A stretch of DNA of 13,898 bases from Schlegelella_A sp035995885. GTDB taxonomy: Bacteria > Pseudomonadota > Gammaproteobacteria > Burkholderiales > Burkholderiaceae_C. The translations under genes and the position numbers were made by a program. Of this stretch, positions 12,997 to 13,898 are shown piece by piece. The first letter of the stretch is position 1, and each line of letters begins with the position of its first letter. A model generated the notes under the pieces. The model had not been told where the DNA came from and made no database searches. It was given only the letters and a program-made list of their open reading frames with translations. The stretch is taken from the NCBI GenBank assembly GCA_035995885.1, contig DASYKC010000053.1:1-13898 (forward strand), in the 5' to 3' direction.

Positions 12997-13898
12997 TCAT
13001 CGCGGCTCGCGCGAAAGATGGCGCGCGGCGAGCTCGCCGAGCTTCGCGCGGGTGAGCTTGCCGGTCGCCTCGCGCGGCAAGGCGTCGACGTGGACGACGC
13101 GGCGCGGCAGGAACGCGGCGTCGACGCGATCGCGCAATGTCGCGACGATCCGCTCGCGCGCGACGCCGGGCGCGACGACGAAGGCGACGAGGCGAACGAT
13201 GCCGGGCGCGTCGGCGTCGCTGTCGGGCGGCATCCAGAACGCGCCGTCGACGACGCCTTCGATCGAGTTGAGGTGAAAGTCGAGGTGGCCGATCGAGCTG
13301 CGCTTGCCGGCGACGTTGATCAGGTCGTTCGAGCGGCCGAGCAGGCGGAAGGTCTCGGCGTCGACGACCTCGAGCACGTCGGCGAGAACCGTCGGCTGCG
13401 GCACGTGGCCGCCGCTCACGGTGACGGCGCCGCCGTCGCCGTCGAGGCGGACGTCGGCGAGCGTGCGCCACTCGGCGCCCGCGGTCGTCCGCCGCGACGC
13501 CACCTGGCCGGCCTCGGTGCAGCCGTAGATCTCGAGCAGCGGCGCGCCCAGGTGTTGCTCGGCGCGCGCGGCGAGCTGCGGCGAGAGCGGCGCGGTGGCG
13601 CTGACGACGAGCGCGAGCGCGGGCAGGGCGACGCCGGCGTCGAGCACCGTCTTGAGGTGAAACGGCGTCGTCACCAGCACGCGCGGCGTGGCGGCGCGCG
13701 CGAGCGCCGCGGCGATGTCGGCCGGAAAGAACGGCCGCTCGGCATCGAGGATCGCGCCGCCGTGGAGGGCGATCAGGACGCTCGATTCGAAGCCGTACAT
13801 GTGCTGTGCCGGCACGGTCGCGACGACGGTGACGCCGGCGAGGTCGGCCCGGCCGAGCACTTCGGCCAGGCGGCTCGCCTCCGCGCCGGCGTTGCGGA
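12997..13898 (-). CDS. Acyl/aryl-AMP ligase, ANL superfamily (partial, N-terminus outside window)
   Basis: About 299 C-terminal residues are visible; the frame remains open to the window edge at 13898, so the 5' end is missing. Motifs are VPAQHMYGFE (A4 region, about 13845-13785), SATAPLS, EIYGCTEAGQ (A5, YGCTEAG at 13507-13527), LLGRSNDLINVAGKR (A8) and REATGKLTRAKL (A10, with the adenylation lysine). ANL enzymes activate a carboxylic acid as acyl-AMP and load it on CoA or an acyl carrier protein. In aryl polyene clusters this position, just ahead of the ApeI-like dehydratase, is held by the ligase that loads the aryl starter (for example 4-hydroxybenzoate). The GTG at 13860 is an internal valine, not a start, since the reading frame goes on upstream (RNAGAEASRLAE). 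Confidence 0.87.
   Translation of the reverse strand, partial: RNAGAEASRLAEVLGRADLAGVTVVATVPAQHMYGFESSVLIALHGGAILDAERPFFPADIAAALARAATPRVLVTTPFHLKTVLDAGVALPALALVVSATAPLSPQLAARAEQHLGAPLLEIYGCTEAGQVASRRTTAGAEWRTLADVRLDGDGGAVTVSGGHVPQPTVLADVLEVVDAETFRLLGRSNDLINVAGKRSSIGHLDFHLNSIEGVVDGAFWMPPDSDADAPGIVRLVAFVVAPGVARERIVATLRDRVDAAFLPRRVVHVDALPREATGKLTRAKLGELAARHLSREPR

Larger units (their letters stand above)
5787..13898 (-). other. Nine-gene aryl polyene-type operon (continues past the right edge)
   Basis: The order ligase, ApeI-like dehydratase, LpxL-type acyltransferase, LolA-like, MMPL exporter, deacetylase, methyltransferase, ApeP-like dehydratase, ketoreductase is one co-directional unit with no gap above 16 bases. 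Five of its eight junctions are 4-base overlaps, one is an 11-base overlap, and two are short gaps. Ketosynthases, chain-length factor and acyl carrier proteins are not in view. Assignment to the aryl polyene group is by gene content recalled from the family. Confidence 0.72.

Noticed and set aside
1..13898. Phage, toxin-antitoxin, CRISPR or other defence-type system
   Set aside because: No direct-repeat arrays, nucleases, integrases or small toxin-like pairs were seen; every gene fits transport, housekeeping or lipid-polyene tailoring.

Overview
The window is GC-rich, densely packed bacterial DNA, most likely from a betaproteobacterium (Burkholderiales or Rhodocyclales type). This rests on the liv-type ABC transporter genes, a small secreted protein with repeats resembling DUF4148, and the overall gene families. 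The assignment is inference; there is no rRNA or other marker gene here. Protein-coding genes fill almost everything. The longest gaps are about 80 and 100 bases, so no stretch over 300 bases lacks a gene. I saw no tRNA, rRNA, CRISPR, insertion sequence or origin.

Layout. (1) Bases 1-1381, plus strand, housekeeping: the 3' end of a LivG-type ATPase, a complete LivF-type ATPase, and cutA. (2) Bases 1462-5244, plus strand, a tightly overlapping four-gene unit: a flavin-dependent halogenase-like monooxygenase, a MipA/OmpV outer-membrane protein, a PlsC-type acyltransferase and a family 2 glycosyltransferase. (3) Bases 5346-5753, plus strand: a small secreted protein with three 22-residue repeats. 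(4) Bases 5787-13898, minus strand and running off the right edge: a nine-gene unit. In transcription order it encodes an ANL-type acyl/aryl-AMP ligase (partial), a small FabZ/ApeI-like dehydratase, an LpxL-type acyltransferase, a LolA-like periplasmic carrier, an MMPL/RND-type exporter, a membrane-anchored NodB-type deacetylase, a SAM methyltransferase, an ApeP-like dehydratase and a FabG-type ketoreductase. Seven junctions in the two tailoring units are 4-base ATGA/GTGA stop-start overlaps. The two units converge at a GC-rich hairpin near 5761-5785.

How the genes fit together. The ligase, two hotdog dehydratases, ketoreductase, LolA-like carrier, MMPL exporter, LpxL-type acyltransferase and glycosyltransferase match the accessory set of aryl polyene clusters (APE, xanthomonadin, flexirubin family). 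In that model an aryl acid is activated onto an acyl carrier protein and extended as a polyene by ketosynthase, reductase and dehydratases. It is then attached to a glycolipid and moved to the outer membrane. Ketosynthases, acyl carrier proteins and the aryl-acid-producing enzyme are absent and presumably lie beyond the right edge. The most interesting local features are the halogenase-like enzyme (possible halogenated head group, as in xanthomonadins), the deacetylase and methyltransferase sitting between exporter and dehydratase genes, and the glycosyltransferase and acyltransferase lying in opposite operons. I see a recognisable system with unusual tailoring, not a wholly new one.
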